Notes: a model not told the origin generated them from the letters alone. A DNA stretch of 64,000 bases from Pseudoprevotella muciniphila (GCF_003265305.2 NZ_CP033459.1:1302001-1366000); one strand, 5' to 3'. Counted from the first letter of the stretch, positions 9,426 through 19,415 are shown. Numbers and translations: made by a program.

Positions 9426-10625
9426 ATGGCAAAAAAACATCTGAAGAAAGAAGAATTCTTGAATTTCGACGAATATATTCGTCAGGGCGAGCCTGCGCAA
9501 CGTGAACGTGCAGACGCCTGGCGTGTGGCTATAGGCTTGCAGGCTGTAGATGGACTGAAGACTTCCGAATATCTACAGCAGACCGCCCGTCGAAACATTG
9601 AAGGTGAGATTACCATAGACGAGGCACGCGAACTGGTAAAGACATACTATATTTCTAAAACACAGCGCGAGCCTGACGATGATGATAAGCAGGAGGCAGA
9701 TCAAGTGTCTGCCAACATCACCAAGATTCTCTCTGCCGACACACTGGACTTTAGCACGAAAGGATACGTTTCTCTGCATCGCAGAATTTTTGAAGGTGTA
9801 TTCAAACATGCCGGACGCATACGCGATTACAATATCACCAAGAAGGAGTGGGTGCTGGAGTATGACACAGTACATTATTTGAACTGGGAGGATTTGCGCA
9901 GGGCTATAGACTACGACATCGAACAGGAACGAAGTTTCAGTTATAAAGGACTTTCGTCAGATGAACTTATTGCCCATGTTACTCGTTTTGTGTCGGGAAT
10001 ATGGCAGATTCACGCCTTTGGCGAAGGGAACACCCGAACCACTGCCGTTTTCGCCATTCAGTACCTTCGCTCCTTGGGATTTAGCGTGGATAATAATGCG
10101 TTTGCCAAGCATTCCTGGTATTTCCGTAATGCTTTGGTGAGGGCAAACTATAAGAGTGCAGTGAAAGGCATTGACTACAGTCCTATATATCTGGAGCGAT
10201 TTTTCCGTAACCTGCTGCTGGGTGAACAGTGGGACTTGCGCAACAGATACCTACATATCCATCCTACGGAGGAATGGAGCGTGCAACCCAATCTCGGCAG
10301 CCCCACAAGTACCCCACAAGTACCCCGCAAGTACCCCACAAGTACCCCACAAGTACAGGACAAGTTGCATACAAGCAATCCTTATATTATAAGACTTTTG
10401 CAAGTAGTAGGAGAACGTGAACTTTCAGTAAAGGAAATTATGGAAGGTCTTGAACTAAAGGACAGGAAAAATGTTTTGAACCTTTACCTCAGCCCTGCCA
10501 TCTATGATGGATTTATTCGTTTGCTTTTTCCTGACTCTCCCCGTCATCCACGTCAGAAATACTTGCTGACAGTAAAGGGACTGGCACTCTATGATGAAAT
10601 CAACAAAACGAAGGAGAAACCATGA
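9426..10625 (+). CDS. Fic-domain AMP-transferase
   Basis: Protein of 399 residues. The Fic core near residue 195 reads HAFGEGNTRT, a recognised variant of HPFx(D/E)GNGR with the catalytic histidine; GLSSDELIAHVTRFVSGIWQ precedes it. The N-terminus (residues 38-72, NIEGEITIDEARELVKTYY) resembles the VbhA-like antitoxin helix that blocks ATP binding, although the S/T-xxx-E-G pattern is not complete. Residues 292-318 are a threonine/proline/glutamine linker coded by 12-base repeats. The C-terminus (SVKEIMEGLELKDRKNVLNLYLSPA) looks like a winged helix. Fic enzymes add AMP to hydroxyls of target proteins; the target is unknown. It stands alone between eno and a REP-like element. Confidence 0.88.
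   Translation: MAKKHLKKEEFLNFDEYIRQGEPAQRERADAWRVAIGLQAVDGLKTSEYLQQTARRNIEGEITIDEARELVKTYYISKTQREPDDDDKQEADQVSANITKILSADTLDFSTKGYVSLHRRIFEGVFKHAGRIRDYNITKKEWVLEYDTVHYLNWEDLRRAIDYDIEQERSFSYKGLSSDELIAHVTRFVSGIWQIHAFGEGNTRTTAVFAIQYLRSLGFSVDNNAFAKHSWYFRNALVRANYKSAVKGIDYSPIYLERFFRNLLLGEQWDLRNRYLHIHPTEEWSVQPNLGSPTSTPQVPRKYPTSTPQVQDKLHTSNPYIIRLLQVVGERELSVKEIMEGLELKDRKNVLNLYLSPAIYDGFIRLLFPDSPRHPRQKYLLTVKGLALYDEINKTKEKP
10301..10360 (+). repeat. 12-base tandem repeat within the Fic gene
   Basis: About five units close to CCCCACAAGTAC follow one another; one carries CCCCGCAAGTAC. They encode the Thr-Pro-Gln-Val/Lys-Tyr-Pro-Thr-Ser linker between the Fic core and the C-terminal helix-turn-helix. Because the unit is a multiple of three, gain or loss of copies would change only the linker length. 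Confidence 0.85.
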
Positions 10626-10649
10626 CAAATATGATACAACACAATAATA

Positions 10650-10890
10650 AAGATTTAGAGCAGAGTTTACTGTTTTATGGGCTTACTTTCGGGCTGAAAG
10701 TCCGATAAGCCCACAGCCCAAGGCAACGCCTTGTGTGAATAGGTGTGGTGTAGCACGTCCTGTAAGCTACATAACACACTATATCAATGGTTTTATCCTT
10801 TCAGGGCGCATGTTCGCTGACCTGATTTCCCAGAGCGTTGCTCTGGGCTATGAGTTATTGGGTCTTCAGCCCGTTTTTACCGAACACTGA
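10650..10890. repeat. REP-like inverted pair
   Basis: Two GC-rich palindromic segments face each other. The left (about 10655-10735) contains GGGCTTACTTTCGGGCTGAAAG, broken into two hairpins, and CCCAAGGCAACGCCTT. The right (about 10827-10877) contains CCCAGAGCGTTGCTCTGGGC and GTCTTCAGCCCG. The right half is an imperfect reverse complement of the left, as in paired REP sequences that move with TnpA-REP transposases. No transposase gene is in the window. No open frame is present, and the element lies between the 3' ends of the Fic and sufB genes. Confidence 0.65.
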
Positions 10891-10896
10891 TAGTTA

Positions 10897-12348
10897 TTAT
10901 CCCACACTGCCTTCGAGCGACACGCTGAGCAGTTTTGTGGCTTCCACGGCAAACTCCATGGGCAGTTTGTTGATGACCTCCTTGGCGTAGCCTCCCACGA
11001 TGAGCGCCACGGCATCCTCTACTGGTATGCCCCGCTGTGTGCAGTAAAGCAGTTGGTCTTCACTGATTTTCGATGTCGTTGCTTCGTGTTCCACTATGGC
11101 GTCAGGGTTGCCGCAGTCGATGTAGGGGAAGGTATGCGCTCCGCTTGTGTTGCTAAGCAGCAGGCTGTCGCACGAACTGTAGTTCCTTGCTCCTGCGGCT
11201 TTCTTGCCCATGTGAACAAGTCCACGATAACTGTTTTGGCTATACCCCGCAGAAATACCCTTTGAGATAATAGTGGAGCGTGTGTTTGGTGCGAGGTGTA
11301 TCATCTTGGTGCCTGTATCTGCCTCTTGATGGTGGTTGGTTACTGCCACACTGTAGAACTCAGCCTGTGCACCTTCGCCCATAAGTACACACGAGGGGTA
11401 TTTCCACGTGATGGCAGAGCCTGTCTCTACCTGTGTCCAGGAGAGTTTGGAATTGGCGCCCCTTAGTTGTCCGCGCTTGGTAACGAGGTTATATACCCCA
11501 CCCTTTCCTTCGCTGTCGCCAGGATACCAGTTCTGCACTGTGCTGTACTTCACCTCAGCGTCCTTGTTCACCACGATTTCCACAATGGCAGCATGCAGTT
11601 GGTTTTCATCGCGCATGGGTGCGGTGCAGCCTTCAAGGTAACTGACATAACCACCATCGTCGCACACGATGAGTGTACGTTCGAACTGCCCTGTATTGCG
11701 GGCATTGATGCGGAAATATGTGCTCAGTTCCATGGGACATCGCACGCCTTTTGGCACAAACACGAATGAGCCATCAGAAAAGACGGCACTATTAAGTGCT
11801 GCAAAATAGTTGTCGCGATAGGGCACCACAGAGCCGAGGTATTTCTTTACCAATTCCGGGTTTTCGCGCACTGCCTCGCTGATGGAAGAGAAGATAATGC
11901 CCTTTTCCTGCAGTTTCTCCTTGAACGTGGTCTTCACACTGACACTGTCCATCACAGCATCCACAGCCACGCCTCCTAATGCAAGGCGTTCTTCGAGCGG
12001 TATGCCGAGTTTTTCAAAAGTCTTTGCCAACTCCGGGTCGAGTTCTTTCTTGCCTTCCTTCTTCTTCGTGGGGTCTGCATAGTAAGAAATCGCCTGATAG
12101 TCTATTTTGGGCAGGTTGACGTGTGCCCAGTCGGGCTGTTCGAGTGTCTGCCAATACCGGAAAGCCTTCAACCTGAACTCCAGAAGCCATTCCGGCTCCT
12201 CCTTTCGTGTCGAAATCTGACGAATGATGTCCTCGTTGAGACCTTTCTCTATGATGTCGGTCTCCACATCGGTGGTGAAGCCGTACTCATATTGTTTATT
12301 CGCGTATTCCCGAAGTTCTTGATTGTCAGTATGCTTGTTTTCGCTCAT
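10897..12348 (-). CDS. sufB: Fe-S cluster assembly scaffold SufB
   Basis: Protein of 483 residues. It carries the SufB core: [74 protein letters not shown], and near the C-terminus [19 protein letters not shown] and [17 protein letters not shown]. SufB with SufC and SufD builds 4Fe-4S clusters in the cytoplasm; the conserved C-terminal Cys and His residues are in place. It is the last gene of the rimP-nusA-infB-cvpA run. In related genomes sufC and sufD follow directly, but here a REP-like element and the convergent Fic gene follow instead. A GAAGTTA palindrome lies just upstream. Confidence 0.96.
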   Translation of the reverse strand: MSENKHTDNQELREYANKQYEYGFTTDVETDIIEKGLNEDIIRQISTRKEEPEWLLEFRLKAFRYWQTLEQPDWAHVNLPKIDYQAISYYADPTKKKEGKKELDPELAKTFEKLGIPLEERLALGGVAVDAVMDSVSVKTTFKEKLQEKGIIFSSISEAVRENPELVKKYLGSVVPYRDNYFAALNSAVFSDGSFVFVPKGVRCPMELSTYFRINARNTGQFERTLIVCDDGGYVSYLEGCTAPMRDENQLHAAIVEIVVNKDAEVKYSTVQNWYPGDSEGKGGVYNLVTKRGQLRGANSKLSWTQVETGSAITWKYPSCVLMGEGAQAEFYSVAVTNHHQEADTGTKMIHLAPNTRSTIISKGISAGYSQNSYRGLVHMGKKAAGARNYSSCDSLLLSNTSGAHTFPYIDCGNPDAIVEHEATTSKISEDQLLYCTQRGIPVEDAVALIVGGYAKEVINKLPMEFAVEATKLLSVSLEGSVG

Positions 12349-12370
12349 AAGTGTGAGTCGTTCAAAGTAT

Positions 12371-12512
12371 GAAGTTATCGAAGTTATTGAAGTTATCGCT
12401 TCGCTCGAAGTTAACGACGTTACCTAATGTTGATGTATTATTCTTTCGTTATTTATCAGTCCAAAGTATCGTCATTAACTTCGTTAACTTCGATAACTCC
12501 GATAACTTCAGA
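12371..12512. repeat. GAAGTTA palindromic element, copy 1
   Basis: The left arm consists of iterated GAAGTTATCGAAGTTATTG units (12371-12414) and is answered by TTAACTTCGTTAACTTCGAT units (12475-12511), forming a long imperfect inverted repeat with a roughly 60-base centre. A second copy with the same centre and orientation is at 39145-39308. The element fills the space between cvpA and sufB. Confidence 0.85.
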
Positions 12513-12523
12513 ACGTTGAATTT

Positions 12524-13132
12524 TTACTTTTTTTCCGCTTTGCTTCCTTTCTTAGGTTGCGGCTTGGCATTCAGATCCACAATGATGGTGCTGTCGTTCA
12601 TTCTTCGGCTGCCGGGGCGTAGTTGGTCGTCGTAGGGGTGCTTTTTCTTTCCCCCTGCCACTTCGTCTGTTATAAAGTCCTTCGCCATGGAAAGCAGAGA
12701 TACTGTGGGGCTGAAAAGTCTTGAATCAGCAGTTTTGTCCTCGGGCAAGAGATTGATCTGCGGCAGCGTCATCACGTTGAATGCGAAACTCAGCAGCACA
12801 CCGAATTTCAGTACGCTCACAGCGGCTCCTGCCAGACTGTTTGCCCATCCGAGATGCAGCACCTTCAGCGTTTTGGTTGCCACCACAGCCACCTGTCCCA
12901 GCACGATAGGTATAATGATGCATAGTATGAGAAACGCCACGATGCTGGTACCTATATTAAGTTTGCTGCCATCCACCGAAAGGTAGGGCATCAGGAACTT
13001 ATAGCACAAGATTGCCAACACTATGCCCGCTATCCAGCCTCCTGCAGAGACGATTTCGCGCAACAGTCCCTGTCGCCAGCCGTTGAAGACTGCCCAGAGA
13101 AGCACTACGCCGATAAATATGTCGATATACAT
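12524..13132 (-). CDS. cvpA: CvpA family membrane protein
   Basis: About 202 residues when started at MYIDIFIGVVLLWAVFNGWR (13132); the upstream ATG at 13186 would add an unlikely charged extension. Four hydrophobic helices are visible, with the family's GWRQGLLREIVSAGGWIAGI near the N-terminus and the small-residue segment WANSLAGAAVSVLKFGVLL in the third helix. The C-terminus is a soluble lysine-rich tail (PQPKKGSKAEKK). CvpA proteins of the inner membrane were first linked to colicin V production and later to envelope stress and bile resistance. The gene lies between infB and sufB in the same direction, as in other Bacteroidales. Confidence 0.88.
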   Translation of the reverse strand: MYIDIFIGVVLLWAVFNGWRQGLLREIVSAGGWIAGIVLAILCYKFLMPYLSVDGSKLNIGTSIVAFLILCIIIPIVLGQVAVVATKTLKVLHLGWANSLAGAAVSVLKFGVLLSFAFNVMTLPQINLLPEDKTADSRLFSPTVSLLSMAKDFITDEVAGGKKKHPYDDQLRPGSRRMNDSTIIVDLNAKPQPKKGSKAEKK

Positions 13133-13237
13133 TACGGAATGTTCTGTTTTTGCTCCTTTAGATAAAAAAGGCAAAGAGAGACGCATTGTCCGTAGCCGCC
13201 CTCTCTTCGCCCTGAATCTGTTTGGGGAGCGAAGGTT

Positions 13238-16111
13238 TTACAATTTCTGTTTTACCTCTATTTCCTTGAATGTTTCGATGGTGTCGCCTTCCTTGATATC
13301 GTTGCAATTTTGCAGACTGATACCGCACTCGAAGTTGGTATTTACCTCCTTCACGTCGTCCTTGAAACGTTTGAGTGCCATGAGGCTGCCTGTGAAGACC
13401 ACGATACCATCGCGTATGAGGCGTGCCTTGTCCGTGCGCGACACTTTGCCGTCCACTACGTAGCAACCAGCCACAAGTCCCACTTTCGAGATACGATACA
13501 CCTGACGCACTTCCACCATTGCTGTAACCTCTTCCTTGATGATAGGCTTGAGCATACCTTCCATGGTGCCTTTGATTTCCTCAATTGCATCATAGATGAT
13601 GCTGTACTGGCGTATTTCCACACCTTCCTGATCTGCCAGTTTCCTTGCATTGGCAGAAGGACGTACCTGGAAACCGATGATAACAGCCTTGGAAGCGGCA
13701 GCGAGCGTAACATCGTTCTCGGAAATCTGTCCCACACCCTTATGAATGACATTGACCACGATTTTCTCTGTAGAGAGTTTGATGAACGAATCGCTGAGCG
13801 CCTCTACAGAACCGTCCACATCGCCCTTGACGAGCAGGTTGAGTTCCTGCACACCACCTACGGCAATTTCGTGCGCGATGTCGTCGAGTCCTCTGCGTCG
13901 TGTGGTGCGCAAGCCTTGTTCGCGTGCGAGTTGTTCGCGCTTGGTGGCAATCTCGCGAGCCTCTTGCTCTGTATTCATCGAGTGGAGTTGATCACCTGCC
14001 TGTGGAGCGCCGTTAAGTCCGAGCACCGTAGCCGCCTGCGACGGTCCCACCTCCTTGATGCGCTGTCCACGCTCGTTGAAGAGCGCCTTCACTCTACCAT
14101 AGTTGGTACCAGCAAGAATAATGTCGCCTTGACGGAGTGTACCGTTCGAAACGAGAACAGTAGCCACATAACCACGTCCCTTGTCGAGCGAACTCTCGAT
14201 GACCGTACCTGCCGCGTTGCGGTTGGGGTTCGCCTTGAGTTCGAGCATATCTGCCTCGAGGAGCACCTTCTCGAGCAACTCAAAGACACCGTCGCCCTTC
14301 TTGGCACTGATATCCTGGCTCTGATATTTGCCTCCCCATTCCTCGACGAGGAAATTCATCTGTGCAAGTCCTTCCTTGATTTTGTCAGGGTTGGCACCAG
14401 GTTTGTCTATCTTGTTGATAGCAAACACTATTGGCACATTTGCAGCCACGGCATGGGATATTGCCTCCTTGGTCTGCGGCATGATGTCGTCATCGGCAGC
14501 GATGATGATGATGGCGATGTCCGTTACCTGTGCACCGCGTGCACGCATAGCGGTAAACGCTTCATGCCCCGGAGTGTCGAGGAATGTGATGTGTCTGCCA
14601 TTTTTGAGCCGCACATTGTAGGCGCCAATATGCTGCGTGATGCCGCCTGCCTCACCTGCTATGACGTTGGCATTGCGGATATGGTCGAGAAGCGAAGTCT
14701 TACCATGGTCCACGTGTCCCATCACAGTAACGATAGGTGCGCGTTCCACCAGGTCTTCCTCGCTGTCCTCTTCTTCTGCCACAGCCTCCGACACTTCAGC
14801 ACTGGTATATTCCGTTTTGAATCCAAACTCATCAGCCACGAGGTCGATGGTTTCTGCATCAAGGCGTTGGTTGATACTTACCATGATGCCTATGCTCATA
14901 CATGTGGAAATAACCTGTATAACCGGCACATTCATCATGGTAGCCAACTCGTTTGCAGTAACAAACTCTGTCAACTTGATAATCTTGCTTTCAGCCATTT
15001 CGTCGCGCATCTGCTCTTCCTGCTGCTGACGCACCATTTCACGTTTTTCGCGACGATACTTGGCTCCCTTGGCATTCTTTCCTTTGCTGGTGAGACGTGC
15101 GAGCGTTTCGCGCACTTGCTTAGCCACATCTTCATCGCTCACTTCTTGCTTGAGCGGTTGCTGGTTGCGGTTTTTCTTCTTGCTGCGCTTGCTCTCGTTC
15201 TGGCTCTGCTGCTGTTGCGCTTGCTTGCGGTTACGGTCGTTAGCCTCAGCCTGTTTTGCAGCGGCATTCACGTCCACCTTTGCGCCATTGATGCGGTTGC
15301 GCTTCTTCTTCTCGCCTGAGCCCTGACGTTTCTTCTCGCGTTCCTTGCGCAGTTCTTCCTTCGACTTCTTCTTCGGCCGCATCTGCTCATTGATGGAAGA
15401 AAGGTCTATTGTACCAAGCACCTTTGGACCTTGGAGTTCAGGTGCTTTTGAGAAGCGGAACACATCGCTTTCTGCTTTTTTCTCTTCCTGCGGCTCTTCC
15501 TGCTTTTTGGTATCATCAACCGACGGGGCTTCCTCTGCGGGTACTTCTGCTTTCGCCAAAGGTTCTTCCTTCGCTGCAGGCACTTCTGCCGCAGGCTCTT
15601 TTGCCGCAGGCTCTTTTGCCGCAGGCTCTTCTGCTACAGGTTGCACGGGCTCCTCAACGGATTTCACAGGATCCTCAATGGGAGTATCTTCCGTTGGAAC
15701 GGCAACAGGTACTTCAGGAACTTGCTCTGCCACGGGCTCAGGTTTGGGCTCAGGTTTGGGCTCAGGTTTGGGCTTTTCCTTCTGTTTTTTCTTCTCGCCG
15801 AGATCTATCTGCCCCATGATTTTGAGTTGTGGCTTTTTCTCCTCCGGCACTTCTGTTGCTATTTCCTCCACTGGTTCCGGTGCAGGTTTTTCCGTTTTCT
15901 TCTCTTTCTGTCTGCTCTGCAAGAGTTGCTCCGCAGCATTTCTCAGGTTTTTATCGGCACCGAACATCGTCTTAAGCATTTCGTATTGCTCTTCCGTAAT
16001 TTTCTCGGAAGGCGATGACTTAACCTCTATGCCTTTGCTCGCCAATGCGTCAACCACAGTTTGCAGTCCGACATTGAATTCTTTGATTACTTTATTAAGT
16101 CTTATACTCAT
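13238..16111 (-). CDS. infB: Translation initiation factor IF-2
   Basis: Protein of 957 residues. An N-terminal IF2-N segment ([20 protein letters not shown]) is followed by a long charged linker with tandem repeats ([24 protein letters not shown], coded by 12- and 15-base DNA repeats near 15590-15775). The GTPase domain starts near residue 460: G1 [12 protein letters not shown]2 [10 protein letters not shown]3 DTPGHEAF, G4 NKIDKPGAN. Domains II to IV follow, ending [22 protein letters not shown]. It places initiator tRNA on the 30S subunit. The length is large but usual for Bacteroidetes. It lies in the rimP-nusA-infB operon, 126 bases after nusA. Confidence 0.98.
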   Translation of the reverse strand: MSIRLNKVIKEFNVGLQTVVDALASKGIEVKSSPSEKITEEQYEMLKTMFGADKNLRNAAEQLLQSRQKEKKTEKPAPEPVEEIATEVPEEKKPQLKIMGQIDLGEKKKQKEKPKPEPKPEPKPEPVAEQVPEVPVAVPTEDTPIEDPVKSVEEPVQPVAEEPAAKEPAAKEPAAEVPAAKEEPLAKAEVPAEEAPSVDDTKKQEEPQEEKKAESDVFRFSKAPELQGPKVLGTIDLSSINEQMRPKKKSKEELRKEREKKRQGSGEKKKRNRINGAKVDVNAAAKQAEANDRNRKQAQQQQSQNESKRSKKKNRNQQPLKQEVSDEDVAKQVRETLARLTSKGKNAKGAKYRREKREMVRQQQEEQMRDEMAESKIIKLTEFVTANELATMMNVPVIQVISTCMSIGIMVSINQRLDAETIDLVADEFGFKTEYTSAEVSEAVAEEEDSEEDLVERAPIVTVMGHVDHGKTSLLDHIRNANVIAGEAGGITQHIGAYNVRLKNGRHITFLDTPGHEAFTAMRARGAQVTDIAIIIIAADDDIMPQTKEAISHAVAANVPIVFAINKIDKPGANPDKIKEGLAQMNFLVEEWGGKYQSQDISAKKGDGVFELLEKVLLEADMLELKANPNRNAAGTVIESSLDKGRGYVATVLVSNGTLRQGDIILAGTNYGRVKALFNERGQRIKEVGPSQAATVLGLNGAPQAGDQLHSMNTEQEAREIATKREQLAREQGLRTTRRRGLDDIAHEIAVGGVQELNLLVKGDVDGSVEALSDSFIKLSTEKIVVNVIHKGVGQISENDVTLAAASKAVIIGFQVRPSANARKLADQEGVEIRQYSIIYDAIEEIKGTMEGMLKPIIKEEVTAMVEVRQVYRISKVGLVAGCYVVDGKVSRTDKARLIRDGIVVFTGSLMALKRFKDDVKEVNTNFECGISLQNCNDIKEGDTIETFKEIEVKQKL

Positions 16112-16237
16112 TCGTTGTGTTTAATCTCAATGGATTTGTTTTTTGAGGGGAGAGTTATTCTTTCTCTACTGGCTGCACAGTGCTCTCCTTTCCTCATGCA
16201 GCAGCGCCCACACCTTGTGGGGCTGATTTATGCTCTG

Positions 16238-17500
16238 TTAATCTTTTTCGAATTCCGCCTTTATTACTCTGATGAGTTCATCAACGGTATCCTCCTCAAG
16301 GTCGGCCTTGTCGATAAGGAATTGTCTGTCGGCCTTGAGCACTTGCTTTCCTGTGTCGAGTCCGAGCGCCTTGACTGCATCAATGACCCAAGAATCTATT
16401 TCGTCTGCAAATTCGTCGAGATATACGTCATCGTTCATTTCCTCGTCGTAGTTCTCCCTGAACACGTCGATGGTGTAGCCCGTCAGTTTTGAAGCGAGTT
16501 TGATGTTCAATCCGCTCTTTCCGATGGCCATCGATACCTGGTCGGCAGCCATGTAAACATCAGCCCTGTGGTTTTCTTCGTCAATCTCCATATAACTTAC
16601 CTGTGCGGGCGAAAGGGCGCGTTGTATGAAGAGTTGTATGTTGGCAGTATAGTTGATGACATCTATGCTTTCGTTGCACAGTTCATGCACTATACCACGT
16701 ATTCTGCTTCCTTTCATACCTACACATGCTCCTACCGGGTCAACTCTGTCGTCGTAACTCTCAACCGCAATCTTGGCGCGCTCACCCGGTATGCGTGCTA
16801 TACGGCGCACGGTGATGAGTCCGTCTGCTATCTCAGGTATTTCAAGTTCGAGGAGTCTCTGCAGGAACACTTCCGACGTTCTGCTCAGATAGATTTTAGG
16901 ATTTCCATTGGCGTTATCCACACGGTCCACTATGGCGCGAACCGTTTCTCCTTTCTTGAAGAAATCTCTCGGTATCTGCTGGCTCTTGGGCAGGAGGAGT
17001 TCGTTTTCCTCGTCGTCCATGAGCAGGGTCTCATTCTTCCATGTCTGGTAAACTTCGCCTGAAACAATTTCGCCCACACGGTCACGATACTTATTATATA
17101 AGGCATCGTGTTCGAGTTCGAGGATTTTGCTGGCAAGTGTTTGGCGAAGCGTGAGTATTGCCCTGCGTCCGAAACTTGCGAAATCTATTTTTTCGCTCAC
17201 GTCCTCTCCCACTTCATAGTCGTCCTCTATCTTCAGCGCTTCGCTCAGGGCGATTTGCTTGTTTTCGTCCTCCACTTCACCATCTTCCACGACCTCTCGG
17301 TTGCGGTAGATTTCAAAGTCGCCCTTGTCGGGGTTCACAATCACGTCGAAGTTTTCGTCCGAACCGAAGATTTTTGCTATGACGCTTCGGAAACTTTCTT
17401 CGAGCACACCGACCATTGTTGTACGGTCAATGTTTTTGTTCTCCTTGAATTCCGCAAACGTATCAATAAGGCTTGCGGTTTCAACTTTTTTCTTAGCCAT
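16238..17500 (-). CDS. nusA: Transcription termination/antitermination factor NusA
   Basis: Protein of 420 residues. The N-terminal RNA-polymerase-binding domain (IDTFAEFKENKNIDRTTMVG) is followed by an S1 domain (EIVSGEVYQTWKNETLLMDD) and two KH domains with GACVGMKGSRIRGIVHEL and VSMAIGKSGLNIKLASKLTG. It ends in an acidic tail without the E. coli-type C-terminal repeats, which is normal for this phylum. NusA modulates pausing and termination. The gene is flanked by rimP and infB in the same direction, as in most bacteria. Confidence 0.97.
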   Translation of the reverse strand: MAKKKVETASLIDTFAEFKENKNIDRTTMVGVLEESFRSVIAKIFGSDENFDVIVNPDKGDFEIYRNREVVEDGEVEDENKQIALSEALKIEDDYEVGEDVSEKIDFASFGRRAILTLRQTLASKILELEHDALYNKYRDRVGEIVSGEVYQTWKNETLLMDDEENELLLPKSQQIPRDFFKKGETVRAIVDRVDNANGNPKIYLSRTSEVFLQRLLELEIPEIADGLITVRRIARIPGERAKIAVESYDDRVDPVGACVGMKGSRIRGIVHELCNESIDVINYTANIQLFIQRALSPAQVSYMEIDEENHRADVYMAADQVSMAIGKSGLNIKLASKLTGYTIDVFRENYDEEMNDDVYLDEFADEIDSWVIDAVKALGLDTGKQVLKADRQFLIDKADLEEDTVDELIRVIKAEFEKD

Positions 17501-17628
17501 TTATATTTATTTTTTAGTTTTTTCTTCGCTTTGTGGCGCAAACATAATGTAGTATAATGCCGACGAAGCAGAGCCTCTTATGCTACTGCTTCATTGAACT
17601 GCTCACGTCTGTTCCTCTGACGTCTTTT

Positions 17629-18096
17629 TTATTTGAAGTCGATGACGTATTTCACACTCTTCACGTCGTCGTATGCGAAAGTGTACTCACGCTCCTCAAT
17701 ATGCGGCCGCTTATCACCTTCGTTCTTCACTTTCTCCATAACACCAATAACGAAACCTTCGTCGCCGGCTTCCTTGAGTTCGCCTTGAAGTTTTTTTCCT
17801 TCACGCGTAAGGACTTCCACTGAGTCGCCGATATGAATCTCGTACTGTCGGCGTACCTTGAATGGTTGACCTATGCCGGCACTGCCCACTTCGAGTTCAA
17901 AGTCCTCCGTCTCGCGGTCAAGTCCTGCCTCGATGGATTTGCTGAGTTCTACGCAATCGTCTATCCAAACCCCATCTTGATGGTCTATTTCCACTACAAT
18001 GCGGTTGTCTGCACTGACGGAAAGGTCCGTCAGAAAATAGTCTTTACCTTCCAGCCATTTGGCCACCAGACTTTCTACTACTTTTTTTTCAATCAT
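17629..18096 (-). CDS. rimP: Ribosome maturation factor RimP
   Basis: Protein of 155 residues, needed for 30S subunit maturation. Family features are IVVEIDHQDGVWIDDCVELSKSIEAGLD, then FELEVGSAGIGQPFKVRRQY in place of the usual E-V-S-S-P-G-x-x-R-P-L motif, and a C-terminal SH3-like part with VLTREGKKLQGELKEAG. It is the first gene of the rimP-nusA-infB-cvpA-sufB run, with a -7 box about 105 bases upstream. Confidence 0.94.
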   Translation of the reverse strand: MIEKKVVESLVAKWLEGKDYFLTDLSVSADNRIVVEIDHQDGVWIDDCVELSKSIEAGLDRETEDFELEVGSAGIGQPFKVRRQYEIHIGDSVEVLTREGKKLQGELKEAGDEGFVIGVMEKVKNEGDKRPHIEEREYTFAYDDVKSVKYVIDFK

Positions 18097-18199
18097 TCTG
18101 AAAATTTGTGGATCTATCTTCTCTGCCTCGCTCTCGCTACGACAGGATTTTTTGTAAAAGAAAAGAGGAACTTTTCAGCCCCTCACACTCTTGCGACTG

Positions 18200-18207
18200 C
18201 AAAGGTA
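18200..18207 (-). promoter_or_regulatory. -7 box of the rimP operon
   Basis: CAAAGGTA on the plus strand reads TACCTTTG on the minus strand, matching TAnnTTTG. It lies about 105 bases before the rimP start and just after the end of the acetyltransferase gene. Confidence 0.5.
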
Positions 18208-18233
18208 AACATTATTTTTCAATTATTCCTAAT

Positions 18234-18893
18234 TTATTTTAAGTAGTTTTTTAGATAATCTGAAAAATTAGGATTTAATATATTTGGAAGTTCTTTGTTG
18301 ATTGTTTCTACATCCCAATCCCACCACTTTATCTGTTCTAACAATTCTATAGTCTCTTTAGGAAAACGATACCTAATTATTTTTATTGGATTACCTACCG
18401 CAATGGCATAAGGGGGAATATCTTTGCTAACAACACTACCAGCACCAATAACAACTCCATTTCCAATGTTCACTCCTCCTAATATAAGAGCATTCTTGCC
18501 AATCCAAACATCATTACCAATAACAGTATCGTTACATTCGCAATCCTTATACCCTTTGGCATTTGAAAAAAACTTAGTATTCTTACTATAAAATGGATAA
18601 GTGGAACACCAGTCCGTATGATGACACCCACCAAGAAGTATTTCAACTCCTTTAGCAATAGAGCAGTATTTGCCTATAAATAATTTAACTTGTTTGTCAT
18701 ATCTATAAATAGTTGGTACGCCATATGTATAATCTCCAATTACAATTTGAGAGTCATCTGAAAAATGATAACGCGTTGCGTCGCCATATTTTGCCCATAT
18801 TCTTGAATTTTTATATCTTCTAAGAAATTTGTTAAAATTATAGCGAAGAGATTCAACAAGATGCATTTCTAATTTACCTAAATTCCACAGCAC
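18234..18893 (-). CDS. CatB-type hexapeptide O-acetyltransferase
   Basis: Protein of 219 residues with left-handed beta-helix repeats: [35 protein letters not shown], then the catalytic-histidine loop [13 protein letters not shown], and [45 protein letters not shown]. This is the xenobiotic/CatB-related acetyltransferase pattern (acetyl-CoA to a sugar, or to an antibiotic such as chloramphenicol or virginiamycin). The true substrate cannot be read from sequence; sugars of surface polysaccharides are equally likely. The coding DNA is clearly more AT-rich than the flanking operons, a sign of transfer. The start could also be the ATG nine codons in (MHLVES). Confidence 0.88.
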   Translation of the reverse strand: MLWNLGKLEMHLVESLRYNFNKFLRRYKNSRIWAKYGDATRYHFSDDSQIVIGDYTYGVPTIYRYDKQVKLFIGKYCSIAKGVEILLGGCHHTDWCSTYPFYSKNTKFFSNAKGYKDCECNDTVIGNDVWIGKNALILGGVNIGNGVVIGAGSVVSKDIPPYAIAVGNPIKIIRYRFPKETIELLEQIKWWDWDVETINKELPNILNPNFSDYLKNYLK

Positions 18894-19367
18894 TTTAGTT
18901 TAACTAACTTTATAAGTTCCTGAGGAGCTACAAAAGCTACTCAGGATCTTGCCATGTCAGATTCTTTCACTTACTTCAGTGCTGCAAATCAAGGCAAGCA
19001 AAAATCTTCAATGACAGGCAAAGATAAACATAAAATCAGAGAAAGTAACTCCTTTTTAGAAGAGTATTTCACGTGAGAGAGTTTTTTCGTGTTTCGTGGG
19101 TCCAACTATCGACAATGTGCTTGGTATTCACTGTGCGTCATGCGGCTATCAGCATAGTGAAATTGCAGGTTCGCTGTCAGGTATCTACTTCTGCGGCGGC
19201 AACTGCGTGGAGGGCGTGACGAGCCACCTGATGCCACATCTTACTTTTCATTCCTGATTTACCAGATGAAATGCCAAAAGAAGGAACTATCAATATATTG
19301 AGCAACCAAGAAAAATAGTGGTGAATTTTAGGATTTATATGTCTTACTAAGTATATAGATTTCTCTC
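18894..19367. other. Non-coding stretch with possible gene remnant
   Basis: About 470 bases without an intact gene. From about 19070 to 19257 a plus-strand frame of roughly 60 codons lacks a start codon but reads sensibly (GPTIDNVLGIHCASCGY, IYFCGGNC), with a cysteine pattern like a zinc ribbon. It may be the tail of a decayed gene. Nothing else is recognised here. Confidence 0.3.
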
Positions 19368-19399
19368 TTTGTCCTAAAAGAAAAAAAAACGTATTTTTG
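19368..19399 (+). promoter_or_regulatory. Promoter of the ArnT-like operon
   Basis: TTTG at 19368-19371, 20 bases, then TATTTTTG at 19392-19399, a full match to the Bacteroidetes consensus. Transcription would start about 10 bases before the TTG codon at 19416, which supports that start. Confidence 0.7.
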
Positions 19400-19415
19400 C
19401 CAAAAATTCCAAGAT

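Noticed and set aside
10301-10360. Short tandem repeats as a possible CRISPR or origin iterons
   Set aside because: They lie inside the Fic coding frame and encode a linker.
12369-12635. 88-codon plus-strand frame, and a similar one at 39226-39459
   Set aside because: Both frames read through the GAAGTTA palindrome; their similarity is due to the repeat, not to a shared protein.
13310-15319. 669-codon plus-strand open frame
   Set aside because: It lies fully antisense to infB, whose GTPase motifs are unmistakable; its cysteine/histidine-rich content is a shadow of infB codons.
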